Below are positions 23,014 to 31,414 of a stretch of 44,093 nt of DNA, piece after piece. The notes under the pieces are model-generated. The model saw only the letters and a list, made by a program, of their open reading frames with translations, ran no database searches and had not been told where the DNA came from. The stretch comes from Agromyces sp. NDB4Y10 (GTDB taxonomy: Bacteria > Actinomycetota > Actinomycetes > Actinomycetales > Microbacteriaceae): the NCBI RefSeq assembly GCF_001620055.1, contig NZ_LQGY01000058.1, positions 1 through 44,093 on the forward strand, given 5' to 3'. Made by a program: the position numbers and the translations under genes. The stretch's first letter is position 1, and each line of letters opens with the position of its first letter.

Positions 23014-24654
23014 GTGCGGCGGATCCGCGGGTGGAGCATCGCCGCGAAGCTGTTCGCGCTGCAGCTCGCGGTGATCGTCGTCCTCGCCGGGATCGCCGTC
23101 GCCCTGATCTGGGCCGACGCGCGCGCCGATGTCGAACGGGATGCCGCGTCGACGACGATGGCGGTCGCGCAGACCATCGCGAACGATCCGTTCGTGGTCG
23201 CCGCGGTGCAGGGCGACGACCCGTCGGCCGACCTGCAGCCGTATGCCGTCGACGTCATGCGCGAGGCGCGGATCGACTTCGTGACGATCATGGCGCCCGA
23301 TCGCGTGCGCTTCACCCACCCGGACCCCGCCGAGATCGGCCGGGCGTACCTCGGCAACATCGACCGCGCGCTGGGCGGCGAGCCGTTCAGCGAGACGTAC
23401 ACGGGGACCCTCGGGCCGTCGGTGCGCTCGGTGGTGCCGATCGAGGATGCCGCGGGCGAGATCGTCGCGCTCGTCGCCGCGGGCATCACGGTGTCCACCA
23501 CGCAGGTGGCGCTCGGCGCGAGGATCGCGACGGTCGTGATCGCGGCGGGGGTGATGATCGCGCTCGGCGCGCTCGGCGCGTGGCTGCTCAGTCGCTACCT
23601 GCGGCGGGTCACGTGGGGGCGCGGCGCCGAGGAGATGAGCCGCATGTTCGCGTACTACGAGGGCGTGCTGCACTCGATCGGCGAGGGGCTCGTGCTGCAG
23701 GACGACCGGAACCGCGTCGTGCTCGCCAACGACCGTGCGGTCGAGCTGCTGGGACTGCCGAAGCCCGCCGGACGGGACGCCGCGCCCGCCGCCCTCGAGG
23801 CGCTCGACCTCGCGCCCGCGGTCGCCGACGTGCTCGCCCGCGACGACGCCGTCGTCGACGAGATCGTGATCACGCCCACCCACGTGCTCGTCGTCGACCG
23901 CGACGTCATCGTCTCCCGAGAGCGCCCCGGCGACCGCGGCGCACGCCGCGTGGGCACCGTCACGACGCTCCGCGACCACACCCGCCTGCAGGAGCTCACG
24001 GGCGAACTCGCCACGATGACGACGCTCTCCGATGCGTTGCGATCGCAGGCGCACGAGTTCGCCAACCGCCTGCACACGATCATCGCGCTCATCGAGCTCG
24101 GTCGCACCGAGGAGGCCGTCGAGCTGGCCTCGAGCGAGCTCGCGCTCAGCCAGGCCCTCGCCGACCGGCTGCTCTCCGCCGTCGAGGAGCCGGTGCTCCT
24201 CGCCCTGCTGCTCGGCAAGGCGGCGCAGGCCGGCGAGCGCGGCATCCGCTTCGACGTCGACCTGCCCGAACGGCTCCCCGCCACGGGTATCGACCCGCGC
24301 GAGACCATCACGATCGTCGGGAACCTCATCGACAACGCGCTCGACGCCGCGGCGACGACACCCGCACCCGCGGTCGACGTCGCGATCGACACGCGCGACG
24401 GATGCCTCGTGGTGGCCGTCGCCGACGGTGGCCCCGGGCCGGCCGCGGGCGCCCGGGTGTTCGACCTCGGCGTCACGACCAAGCAGGCCACCGCCGGAGG
24501 CGGCGACCACGGGCACGGCATCGGCCTCGCCCTCGTGCGCCAATCCGTGGCGCGACTCGGCGGTGCACTGGAGGTCGACGGGTCGCGGTTCGAGGTGACG
24601 CTGCCGCTCCCCGCGGCGGCGGCGACGGTGCACCCGGAGTCCGCCGATGCCTGA
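23014..24654 (+). CDS. Sensor histidine kinase of the CitA/DcuS type
   Basis: The protein has 546 residues from GTG 23014 (GAGGAGG upstream). A first membrane helix (about 10-33) and a second (about 172-192) enclose an extracellular PDC/Cache-type ligand domain (about 34-170). A cytosolic PAS domain follows (about 213-320). The phospho-acceptor is H347 in SQAHEFANRLHTII, the hallmark of the citrate/C4-dicarboxylate (HPK5) kinases. The HATPase shows GNLIDNALDA and GHGIGLALV. It overlaps the response-regulator gene by eight bases and is divergent from dctA, so it most likely senses an external C4-dicarboxylate. Confidence 0.92.
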   Translation: MRRIRGWSIAAKLFALQLAVIVVLAGIAVALIWADARADVERDAASTTMAVAQTIANDPFVVAAVQGDDPSADLQPYAVDVMREARIDFVTIMAPDRVRFTHPDPAEIGRAYLGNIDRALGGEPFSETYTGTLGPSVRSVVPIEDAAGEIVALVAAGITVSTTQVALGARIATVVIAAGVMIALGALGAWLLSRYLRRVTWGRGAEEMSRMFAYYEGVLHSIGEGLVLQDDRNRVVLANDRAVELLGLPKPAGRDAAPAALEALDLAPAVADVLARDDAVVDEIVITPTHVLVVDRDVIVSRERPGDRGARRVGTVTTLRDHTRLQELTGELATMTTLSDALRSQAHEFANRLHTIIALIELGRTEEAVELASSELALSQALADRLLSAVEEPVLLALLLGKAAQAGERGIRFDVDLPERLPATGIDPRETITIVGNLIDNALDAAATTPAPAVDVAIDTRDGCLVVAVADGGPGPAAGARVFDLGVTTKQATAGGGDHGHGIGLALVRQSVARLGGALEVDGSRFEVTLPLPAAAATVHPESADA

Positions 24655-25393
24655 CGCGCCGATCCGCGTGCTCGTCGTCGAGGACGAGCCGCTCACCGCC
24701 GAGGCGCACGCGGCGTACGTGGGGCGCCTCGCCGGCTTCGAGGTCGCCGGGATCGCGCACACGGGCGCCGAGGCGGTGCGCGTCCTGCGCGACGCGCGGG
24801 ACGCCGACGGGCGGGTGGCCGGGGTCGACCTGATCCTGCTCGACGTGAACCTGCCCGACACGACCGGAATCGAGCTGTGCCGCTCGCTCCGTGCGGCCGG
24901 CATCGAGATCGACGTCATCGCGGTGACGGCGGTGCGGGATGCCGCAGTGGTCCGCTCCGCCGTGTCGCTCGGCGTCGTCCAGTACCTCATCAAGCCCTTC
25001 GCCTTCGCGGCGTTCGCCGAGAAGCTCGGCGCGTACCGCGACTACCGGTCGCGCGTGCACGGTGCCGGAGTGACCGACCAGCAGGAGGTCGACGCGTCGT
25101 TCGCCGCGCTCCGCACCTCATCGGGCGGCGACCTGCCGAAGGGGCTCACGCGCGAGACGCTCGACCGGGTCCGAACGGCGATCCGGGACGCGCCGGGCGA
25201 CGCCGGCGTCTCGGCCGGCGAACTCGCCGCCGCCCTGGACCTCTCGCGCGTGACCGCGCGGCGCTACCTCGAGCACCTCGCGGACACCGGGGCGGTCGAG
25301 CGCGCGAACCGCTACGGCGCGCCGGGCAGGCCGGAGGTGGAGTACCGCCGCCGGCATGCCGACGATCGGCCCGTCCGTCATCCGCTCGGTTGA
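24647..25393 (+). CDS. Response regulator of the CitB/DcuR type
   Basis: The protein has 248 residues. The receiver domain has an acidic pocket at E12-D13, phospho-acceptor D66 (LILLDVNLPD) and K116 (YLIKPF). After a linker, the C-terminal part has a winged helix-turn-helix (SAGELAAALDLSRVTARRYL) and VEYRRR, as in CitB-like activators. ATG 24647 lies inside the end of the kinase gene (ATGCCTGA), so the two are translated together. The likely target is the divergent dctA-lyase operon. Confidence 0.92.
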   Translation: MPDAPIRVLVVEDEPLTAEAHAAYVGRLAGFEVAGIAHTGAEAVRVLRDARDADGRVAGVDLILLDVNLPDTTGIELCRSLRAAGIEIDVIAVTAVRDAAVVRSAVSLGVVQYLIKPFAFAAFAEKLGAYRDYRSRVHGAGVTDQQEVDASFAALRTSSGGDLPKGLTRETLDRVRTAIRDAPGDAGVSAGELAAALDLSRVTARRYLEHLADTGAVERANRYGAPGRPEVEYRRRHADDRPVRHPLG

Positions 25394-25432
25394 CTCCGGG
25401 ACGACCCGGGCGTCGCACCGCGTCGCGCTCGG

Positions 25433-25438
25433 TAGACT
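25433..25438 (+). promoter_or_regulatory. -10 box (TAGACT) for the DedA gene
   Basis: TAGACT lies about 60 bases before GTG 25498, leaving a leader of roughly 50 bases that ends with a CAGGAG-like ribosome site. Confidence 0.45.
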
Positions 25439-25497
25439 GCACGGACACCACGCACCCGTGACCGGCCCTCCGCCGGGTCCGTCGACAGGAGCCGTCC

Positions 25498-26316
25498 GTG
25501 ATCCACACCGCGCTGATCCCCTGGCTGGATCCCGAGAACATCATCGGCGCGGCCGGCCCGTGGGCGTTGCTCGTGGTCTGCTTCATCGTGTTCGCCGAGA
25601 CGGGCCTGCTCGTCGGCTTCCTGCTGCCGGGCGACACGCTGCTCATCATCTCCGGCCTGCTCGCGCACTCGACGCCGGCGCTGCCGAACGGCGTCTTCGG
25701 GGTCGCCGCGTGGGTCGTCGCGCTGCTCATCGGGCTCGCGGCGTTCGTCGGCGGCGAGGTCGGCTACGAGATCGGCCATCGCGGCGGGCCGAGGGTGTTC
25801 GAACGCAAGGAGAGCGGCGTCTTCAGCGTCAAGAACGTCGAGCGCACCAACGCCTTCTTCGAGCGCTTCGGCGGCCTCACGATCATCCTCGCCCGCTTCG
25901 TGCCGATCGTCCGCACGTTCGCGCCCGTCGCCGCCGGCGTGGGCCACATGCAGCGCGGCCGGTACACGCTCTACAACTTCATCGGCGCCGTGATCTGGGG
26001 CTTCGGCCTCACGATGTTCGGCTACCTCATCGGCTTCATCCCGCCCGTGGCCTTCCTCGTGCGCGAGTACATCGACGTGATCCTGCTCGTGGCGGTCGGC
26101 GGCACGGCGCTCGTGACCGCCTGGCACTACTTCCGCGAGCGGGCCAAGGCCCGCCGCGCCGAGCAGGCCGGTGAAGACGTCGTCACCGATGAGGACGAGG
26201 CCGAGGAGCTCGTCCTCGACCCCGACGTGTTCGACCGTCCGCCGCACTTCGACGGCGACCACGACGGCCACGGCCACCCGGGCCACGGCGACGAGCGGCC
26301 GCCCGGCGAGCGCTGA
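25498..26316 (+). CDS. DedA-family membrane protein with His/Asp-rich tail
   Basis: The protein has 272 residues from GTG 25498 (ACAGGAG upstream). It is a typical DedA/SNARE-associated (VTT) protein: FAETGLLVGFLLPGDTLL, the GGEVGYEIGHRGG segment, the FGGLTIILARFVPIVRTFAP motif with its conserved Arg residues, and GAVIWGFGLTMFGYLIG. DedA proteins are lipid (undecaprenyl phosphate or phospholipid) flippases or related transporters. The last 50 residues are acidic, then rich in His, Asp and Gly (HFDGDHDGHGHPGHGDE), which could bind metal. A hairpin follows the stop directly. Confidence 0.92.
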   Translation: MIHTALIPWLDPENIIGAAGPWALLVVCFIVFAETGLLVGFLLPGDTLLIISGLLAHSTPALPNGVFGVAAWVVALLIGLAAFVGGEVGYEIGHRGGPRVFERKESGVFSVKNVERTNAFFERFGGLTIILARFVPIVRTFAPVAAGVGHMQRGRYTLYNFIGAVIWGFGLTMFGYLIGFIPPVAFLVREYIDVILLVAVGGTALVTAWHYFRERAKARRAEQAGEDVVTDEDEAEELVLDPDVFDRPPHFDGDHDGHGHPGHGDERPPGER

Positions 26317-26318
26317 CC

Positions 26319-26348
26319 GCGAACGGATGCCGCGTGGCATCCGCTCGC
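26319..26348. terminator. Bidirectional hairpin between convergent genes
   Basis: GCGA-A-CGGATGCC and GGCATCCG-C-TCGC pair around a GCGT loop. It fills the whole space between the stop codons of the DedA gene and the convergent CDF gene, so it is a good bidirectional terminator candidate. Its stem is identical to that at 647-676. Confidence 0.7.
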
Positions 26349-26349
26349 C

Positions 26350-27279
26350 TCACGCGTGGAGCTGCGGCTCCCGTCCGGCGCGCCCCTCGGGCTCGAGCTG
26401 GAACGTCGAGTGGGCGACGTCGAAGTGGTCGCTGAGGCAGCCGCCGAGCTCGTCGAGCAGCGCGCCGACGCGTCCCTCGGCGAACACCGCCGGCTCGACC
26501 TCGACGTGGGCGCTGAAGACGTGGGCGCCCGTCGTGATCGCCCAGACGTGCACGTCGTGCACCGCGACCACGCCGGGCGTGCCGAGCAGGTGGTCGCGGA
26601 TCTCCGCGACGTCCGTCTCGGCCGGCGCCGACTGGCTCAGCACCCGCATGACGTCGCGGAGCAGCATGAGCGCCCGCGGCAGGATCAGGGCGGCGATGAG
26701 GAGCGACGCGATCGGGTCGGCCGCATCCCAGCCGGTGGTGACGATGACCACGGCGGCGACGATGACGAGCGCCGAGCCGAGCGTGTCGCCGAGCACCTCG
26801 AGGTAGGCGCCGCGCAGGTTGATCGAGTCCTTCGCGCCGCCGCGCAGCACGAACAGGGCCACGAGGTTCGCCACGAGGCCGGCGATCGCGACCGCGAGCA
26901 TGGGCCCGCCGGCGACCTCGTGCGCCTCGCCCCCGCCGCCCGCGAGCAGCCGCCCGATCGCGCCGGCCGTCACGGCGACCGCGACGACGACGAGGATCAC
27001 GCCGTTCGCGAGCGCGCCGAACACCTCGAACCGGCGGAACCCGTAGGTCTGGCGGTCGGTCGCCGGACGGGCCGCGACGACGGCCGCACCGAGCGCCAGG
27101 ACGAGCCCGAGCAGGTCGCCGGCCATGTGCCCCGCGTCGGCGAGCAGCGCCAGCGAACCGCTGAGCAGGCCGCCGATCACCTGCACGACGAGGAACACGC
27201 CGATGATCCCGATCGCCACGCCGAGCCGGGTGCGGTTCGCGGCGTGTGCGGCGTGCGAGTGGTCGTGCGTGTGGGCCAT
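26350..27279 (-). CDS. CDF-family metal (Zn-type) efflux protein
   Basis: The protein has 309 residues from ATG 27279 (GGAAGG upstream). A His-rich N-terminus (MAHTHDHSHAAHAAN) precedes six membrane segments. The TM2 site is DAGHMAGD (HxxxD kept), whereas the TM5 site reads EVLGD, so the first His is Glu, a variant I believe is common in actinobacterial members. The cytosolic C-terminal domain has VHDVHVWAITTG and FDVAHSTFQLE with further His ligands. It exports Zn or related cations in exchange for protons (CzcD/ZitB group). Confidence 0.9.
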   Translation of the reverse strand: MAHTHDHSHAAHAANRTRLGVAIGIIGVFLVVQVIGGLLSGSLALLADAGHMAGDLLGLVLALGAAVVAARPATDRQTYGFRRFEVFGALANGVILVVVAVAVTAGAIGRLLAGGGGEAHEVAGGPMLAVAIAGLVANLVALFVLRGGAKDSINLRGAYLEVLGDTLGSALVIVAAVVIVTTGWDAADPIASLLIAALILPRALMLLRDVMRVLSQSAPAETDVAEIRDHLLGTPGVVAVHDVHVWAITTGAHVFSAHVEVEPAVFAEGRVGALLDELGGCLSDHFDVAHSTFQLEPEGRAGREPQLHA

Positions 27280-27359
27280 GGTCCTTCCAGCGTAGGCGCG
27301 GATGACGCGCCCCGGCGCTGATGGGAATGAGAGCCGTTCTCGGGCGGCGCTCCCCCGCG

Positions 27360-27986
27360 TCAGTCGCGACGCGCGGCCGCGATCCGCTCGAGCTCGGGCA
27401 GCAGCGCCGCGAACGCGCGGGCGCGGTGGCTGTGCCGGTTCTTCACCTCGGGTGCGAGCTCCGCGGCCGACACGTCGAAGCCGTCGGGCACGAAGATCGG
27501 GTCGTAGCCGAAGCCGTTGACCCCGGCGCGCTCGGTGGCGATCCGGCCCGGCCACGTGCCGACGGCGGCGAACTCGTAGGGCGCCCCGCCCGCGGCATCC
27601 GGAACCACGAGCGCGATCGTGCAGTGGAAGTGCGCCGTGCGGTGCGGGTCGCGGATGTCGGACAGCTGCGCCAGGAGCAGCTCGAGGTTGGCCTCGGCGC
27701 CGCGACCCGGTCCGGCCCAGCGCGCCGAGAAGATGCCCGGCGCCCCGCCCATCACGTCGACCGCGATGCCCGAGTCGTCGGCCAGCGCGATGCGCCCGGT
27801 ATGGGATGCCGCAGCCCGCGCCTTGATGAAGGCGTTGTCGTCGAACGACGTGCCGTCCTCGACGGGCTCCGGCCCGTCGTAGGGCAGGACGGTCACGCCC
27901 GGCACGTGCTCGCCGAGGATGTGCTGGAACTCCTCGACCTTGTGGGCGTTGTGGGTGGCGAGGACGATCTCGAGCGGCTGCGGCAT
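27360..27986 (-). CDS. rdgB: Non-canonical purine NTP pyrophosphatase (RdgB/HAM1)
   Basis: The protein has 208 residues from ATG 27986. Motifs are LATHNAHKVEEFQ at the N-terminus (SxNxxK-like), the catalytic ALADDSGIAVDVMGGAPGIFSARWAG region, VNGFGYDPIFVP, and the C-terminal KNRHSHRARAF. It hydrolyses dITP/ITP/XTP to the monophosphate, cleaning the nucleotide pool. It starts 14 bases after rph, the conserved actinobacterial order murI-rph-rdgB. Confidence 0.96.
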   Translation of the reverse strand: MPQPLEIVLATHNAHKVEEFQHILGEHVPGVTVLPYDGPEPVEDGTSFDDNAFIKARAAASHTGRIALADDSGIAVDVMGGAPGIFSARWAGPGRGAEANLELLLAQLSDIRDPHRTAHFHCTIALVVPDAAGGAPYEFAAVGTWPGRIATERAGVNGFGYDPIFVPDGFDVSAAELAPEVKNRHSHRARAFAALLPELERIAAARRD

Positions 27987-28000
27987 CCGTTCGCCCCCGG

Positions 28001-28771
28001 TCACTCGCCCCGGCCCGGCAGGGCCGCGTCGAGCGCGTGCCGCTGGGCGGCGGCGAGGTCGGCGGTGCCGGCGAGTGCGAGGTCGAGCAGCGCGTCGAGT
28101 TCGCGGCGGTCGAACGGCGCGCCCTCGGCGGTGCCCTGCACCTCGACGAACAGCCCGCGCCCGGTCGCGACGACGTTCATGTCGGTCTCGGCGCGCACGT
28201 CCTCGACGTAGGCGAGGTCGAGCATCGGGGTGCCGTCGATGATGCCGACCGACACGGCGGCGACCGTGTCGATGAGCGGGGTCGCCTTCTGCGCGATGAA
28301 CCGCTTGCCGCGGGCCCACTCGATGGCATCGGCGAGGGCCACGTAGGCGCCCGTGATCGCGGCGGTGCGCGTGCCGCCGTCGGCCTGCAGCACGTCGCAG
28401 TCGATCTGGATGGTGTTCTCGCCGAGCGCCTTCGTGTCGACGACCGCGCGGAGGCTTCGGCCGATCAGTCGGCTGATCTCGTGCGTGCGCCCGCCGATGC
28501 GGCCCTTGACCGATTCGCGGTCGTTGCGGGTGTTCGTCGACCGGGGCAGCATCGCGTACTCCGCGGTGACCCAGCCCGTGCCCTTGCCGGTCATCCAGCG
28601 GGGCACGCCGTTGGTGAAGCTCGCGGTGCAGAGCACCTTGGTCTGCCCGAACGAGATGAGGGCGCTGCCCTCGGCGTGGGCGCTCCAGCCGCGCTCGATG
28701 ACGACCTCGCGGAGGGCGTCGGGCGTGCGGCCGTCGGCGCGCACCAGGTCGGGGTGGGAGTGCTCGGTCAC
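28001..28771 (-). CDS. rph: Ribonuclease PH
   Basis: The protein has 256 residues from GTG 28771. RNase PH signatures include [60 protein letters not shown], and [20 protein letters not shown]. It trims tRNA 3' ends by phosphorolysis. The start overlaps the murI stop as GTGA, with CAGGAGA upstream, giving translational coupling. Confidence 0.97.
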   Translation of the reverse strand: MTEHSHPDLVRADGRTPDALREVVIERGWSAHAEGSALISFGQTKVLCTASFTNGVPRWMTGKGTGWVTAEYAMLPRSTNTRNDRESVKGRIGGRTHEISRLIGRSLRAVVDTKALGENTIQIDCDVLQADGGTRTAAITGAYVALADAIEWARGKRFIAQKATPLIDTVAAVSVGIIDGTPMLDLAYVEDVRAETDMNVVATGRGLFVEVQGTAEGAPFDRRELDALLDLALAGTADLAAAQRHALDAALPGRGE

Positions 28772-29643
28772 GTGGTTCTCCTGTCGGTGACGGATGCGGT
28801 GTGGCCGGCCGGACCGCGGTCGCGGAGGCCTGGAAGGGTGAGGGCGCCCGTCTGCACGAGCTCGACGCTCGAGATGTCGGGGCCGATGAGTCGGTGCGCG
28901 AGGTCGAGGAAGGCGGCGCTCGACCCGCCGGTCGCCTCGAAGCGGTGCACGGGCGGGGTCGGAGCGCGACGTTCGAGACCCTGCGAGACGAGCACGCGGT
29001 AGACGTCGTTGGCGGTCTCGACGTCGCTCGAGACGAGCGAGACGCCGTCGCCCATGACGTACGAGATCGCACCCTTGAGGAACGGGTAGTGCGTGCAGCC
29101 GAGCACCACGGTGTCGACGTCGGCCGAGCGGAGCGGCGCGAGGTACTCCTCGGCGACGGCGAGCACCTCGGGCCCGGTCGTGACCCCCGCCTCGACGAAC
29201 TCGACGAACCGCGGGCAGGCGGCCGAGGTCAGCTCGAGGTGCGGCGCCGCGGCGAACGCGTCGTCGTAGGCGCGCGACTGGATCGTGCCGGCGGTGCCGA
29301 TGACGCCGACTCGGCCAGTGCGGGTCGCGGCGACCGCGCGCCGCACCGCGGGCTGGATCACCTCGACCACGGGCACGTCGTACCGTTCGCGCGCATCGCG
29401 CAGCATGGCCGACGATGCGGTGTTGCACGCGATCACGAGCATCTTCACGCCCTGCGCGACGAGGTCGTCGAGCACCGCGAGCGCGTACCGGCGCACGTCG
29501 GCGATGGGCTTCGGCCCGTACGGCGAGTGCTCGAGGTCGCCGACGTAGAGGATCGCCTCGTTCGGGAGCTGATCGCGAACGGCGCGGGCAACGGTGAGTC
29601 CGCCGACGCCCGAGTCGAAGATCCCGATTGGTGCGTCCGTCAC
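28768..29643 (-). CDS. murI: Glutamate racemase
   Basis: The protein has 291 residues from GTG 29643. It begins [20 protein letters not shown] and has both catalytic Cys motifs, [10 protein letters not shown] and VVLGCTHYP. It makes D-glutamate for peptidoglycan. TAGGCT read on the minus strand (29657-29652) ends eight bases before the GTG and there is no ribosome site, so the operon transcript is probably leaderless. It leads the murI-rph-rdgB operon and is divergent from pncB. Confidence 0.96.
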   Translation of the reverse strand: MTDAPIGIFDSGVGGLTVARAVRDQLPNEAILYVGDLEHSPYGPKPIADVRRYALAVLDDLVAQGVKMLVIACNTASSAMLRDARERYDVPVVEVIQPAVRRAVAATRTGRVGVIGTAGTIQSRAYDDAFAAAPHLELTSAACPRFVEFVEAGVTTGPEVLAVAEEYLAPLRSADVDTVVLGCTHYPFLKGAISYVMGDGVSLVSSDVETANDVYRVLVSQGLERRAPTPPVHRFEATGGSSAAFLDLAHRLIGPDISSVELVQTGALTLPGLRDRGPAGHTASVTDRRTT

Positions 29644-29651
29644 GGGTACCC

Positions 29652-29740
29652 AGCCTAGATGAGCGGATGCCGCGGCTGCCCGCCGGCCCGCGTGACGCGC
29701 ATCGCCGCCCCGCGGCATCCGCTCGCCCCGGGGCTAGGCT
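29652..29740. promoter_or_regulatory. Divergent murI / pncB promoter region with a 15-base inverted repeat
   Basis: The two -10 boxes face outward: TAGGCT for murI (29657-29652, minus) and TAGGCT for pncB (29735-29740, plus). Between them GAGCGGATGCCGCGG (29661-29675) and CCGCGGCATCCGCTC (29710-29724) form a perfect 15-base inverted repeat with a 34-base spacer. The arms lie where the two -35 regions should be. Confidence 0.6.
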
Positions 29741-29746
29741 GGGCGC

Positions 29747-31069
29747 GTGACGACCGGGTCTGCTGCGCTGTTCACCGACCGCTACGAGCTGACGATGGTG
29801 GATGCCGCGCTGCTCGACGGCACCGCCCACCGCGAGAGCCTGTTCGAGGCGTTCGCGCGCCGCCTGCCGGAGGGTCGCCGCTACGGCGTGGTCGCCGGCA
29901 CCGGGCGGCTGCTCGAGCTCATCGAGCGGTTCCGCTTCGGCGACGAGGAGCTCGAGTTCCTGCGCGAGCAGCACGTGGTGCGCGACGAGACGCTCGACTG
30001 GCTGGCCGACTACCGGTTCAGCGGCGACATCTGGGGCTACCGCGAGGGCGAGGCGTACTTCCCGGGCTCCCCGCTCCTGACGATCCGCGCGTCGTTCGCC
30101 GAGGCCGTCATGCTCGAGACCGTCGTGCTGTCGGTGCTGAACTACGACTCGTCGGTCGCGAGCGCCGCCGCGCGCATGGTGTCGGTGGCGCTCGGCCGAC
30201 CGATCGCCGAGATGGGGTCGCGGCGAACCAACGAGGGCTCGGCGATCGCCGCCGCGCGCGCCGCCTACATCGCCGGCTTCGACGCCACGAGCAACCTGGA
30301 GGCCGGCCGCAGCTGGGGCATCCCGACGATGGGCACCGCGGCGCACGCGTTCACGCTCCTGCACGACAGCGAGGAGGCGGCGTTCCGCGCTCAGGTCGAG
30401 GCCCTGGGCCCCGGCACCACGCTCCTCGTCGACACGTACGACATCGAGCGCGGCGTCGAGACGGCGATCCGGGTCGCGGGCACCGAGCTCGGCGCGGTGC
30501 GCATCGACTCGGGCGACCTCCCGACCGTGGTCGCGGCGGTGCGCGAGCAGCTCGACTCGCTCGGCGCCGTGCGGACCCGCATCACCGTCACGAGCGACTT
30601 GGACGAGTACACGATCGCGGCCCTCTCGGGGGCGCCGGTCGACGCGTACGGGGTGGGCACGTCGGTCGTGACCGGCTCGGGCTTCCCGGCGGCCGGCATG
30701 GTGTTCAAGCTCGTCGCCCGGCGCGGCGACGACGGCGAATGGGTCGACGTCGCGAAGGCGTCCACGAACAAGCTCAGCATCGGCGGGCGCAAGAACGCCG
30801 CCCGTCGACTCGATCGCACGCGCACGGCGCGCGAGGAGCTCGTCTTCGTCGGCGACGGACCCGGGGGCGAGGCGGAGTTCGCCGACGACGACTCGCTGCG
30901 GCCGCTCATGGTGCCGCTCATGCGCGAGGGTCGAGCGGATGCCGCGTACACGGGCCACGCGGGCGTGCAGGCCGCACGCGCCCACCGGGCCGAGGTCATG
31001 CAGGAGCTGCCCATCGAGGCGTTCCGGCTCGGCCGCGGCGAGGCGGTCATCCCCACCTCCTACCGCTGA
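29747..31069 (+). CDS. pncB: Nicotinate phosphoribosyltransferase
   Basis: The protein has 440 residues from GTG 29747. It starts with [19 protein letters not shown], followed by [11 protein letters not shown], the catalytic-site [42 protein letters not shown], and the C-terminal [17 protein letters not shown]. It converts nicotinate and PRPP to nicotinate mononucleotide in NAD salvage. The TAGGCT box six bases before the GTG points to a leaderless transcript. Confidence 0.96.
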   Translation: MTTGSAALFTDRYELTMVDAALLDGTAHRESLFEAFARRLPEGRRYGVVAGTGRLLELIERFRFGDEELEFLREQHVVRDETLDWLADYRFSGDIWGYREGEAYFPGSPLLTIRASFAEAVMLETVVLSVLNYDSSVASAAARMVSVALGRPIAEMGSRRTNEGSAIAAARAAYIAGFDATSNLEAGRSWGIPTMGTAAHAFTLLHDSEEAAFRAQVEALGPGTTLLVDTYDIERGVETAIRVAGTELGAVRIDSGDLPTVVAAVREQLDSLGAVRTRITVTSDLDEYTIAALSGAPVDAYGVGTSVVTGSGFPAAGMVFKLVARRGDDGEWVDVAKASTNKLSIGGRKNAARRLDRTRTAREELVFVGDGPGGEAEFADDDSLRPLMVPLMREGRADAAYTGHAGVQAARAHRAEVMQELPIEAFRLGRGEAVIPTSYR

Positions 31070-31105
31070 GGCCCGCGGGCTCCCCGCCCCCGGACGGCGA
31101 GCGGG

Positions 31106-31393
31106 TCAGCCCTGCTTCAGCCGCTCGTAGATCTCCTTGCACGTCGGGCAGACCGGGAACTTCTCCGGGTCGCGGCCCGGCGTCCACTTCTTGCCGCAGA
31201 GCGCCTTGACGGGCTTGCCGGTGAGCGCCGACTCGAGGATCTGGTCCTTCTTCACGTAGTGCGAGAACCGCTCGTGGTCGCCGGGTTCGATGGCCTCCTC
31301 TTCGAGGAGCTTCTCGAGTTCGCGGTCGAGCACCGTAGTGCCGCCGCCGGGTGCGTCGGGGTCGGCGATGCTCGCCTGCACGGGACGGATCAT
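31106..31393 (-). CDS. DUF3039 family protein
   Basis: The protein has 95 residues. The family pattern is visible: LDRELEKLLEEEAIEPGDHE, RFSHYVKKDQILESALTG, and a zinc-ribbon-like KALCGKKW ... FPVCPTCKEIYERL with three Cys and a likely His ligand. The family is actinobacterial and of unknown function. TAGAAT on the minus strand (31406-31401) ends seven bases before ATG 31393, again a leaderless arrangement. Confidence 0.9.
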   Translation of the reverse strand: MIRPVQASIADPDAPGGGTTVLDRELEKLLEEEAIEPGDHERFSHYVKKDQILESALTGKPVKALCGKKWTPGRDPEKFPVCPTCKEIYERLKQG

Positions 31394-31414
31394 GCGCTCG
31401 ATTCTACGCGCGAC

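Noticed and set aside
21522..24833. An 1103-codon open frame antisense to dctA and continuing through the kinase gene in another frame
   Set aside because: It crosses two well-supported genes, and its low-complexity Arg/Asp/Gly composition marks it as a shadow.
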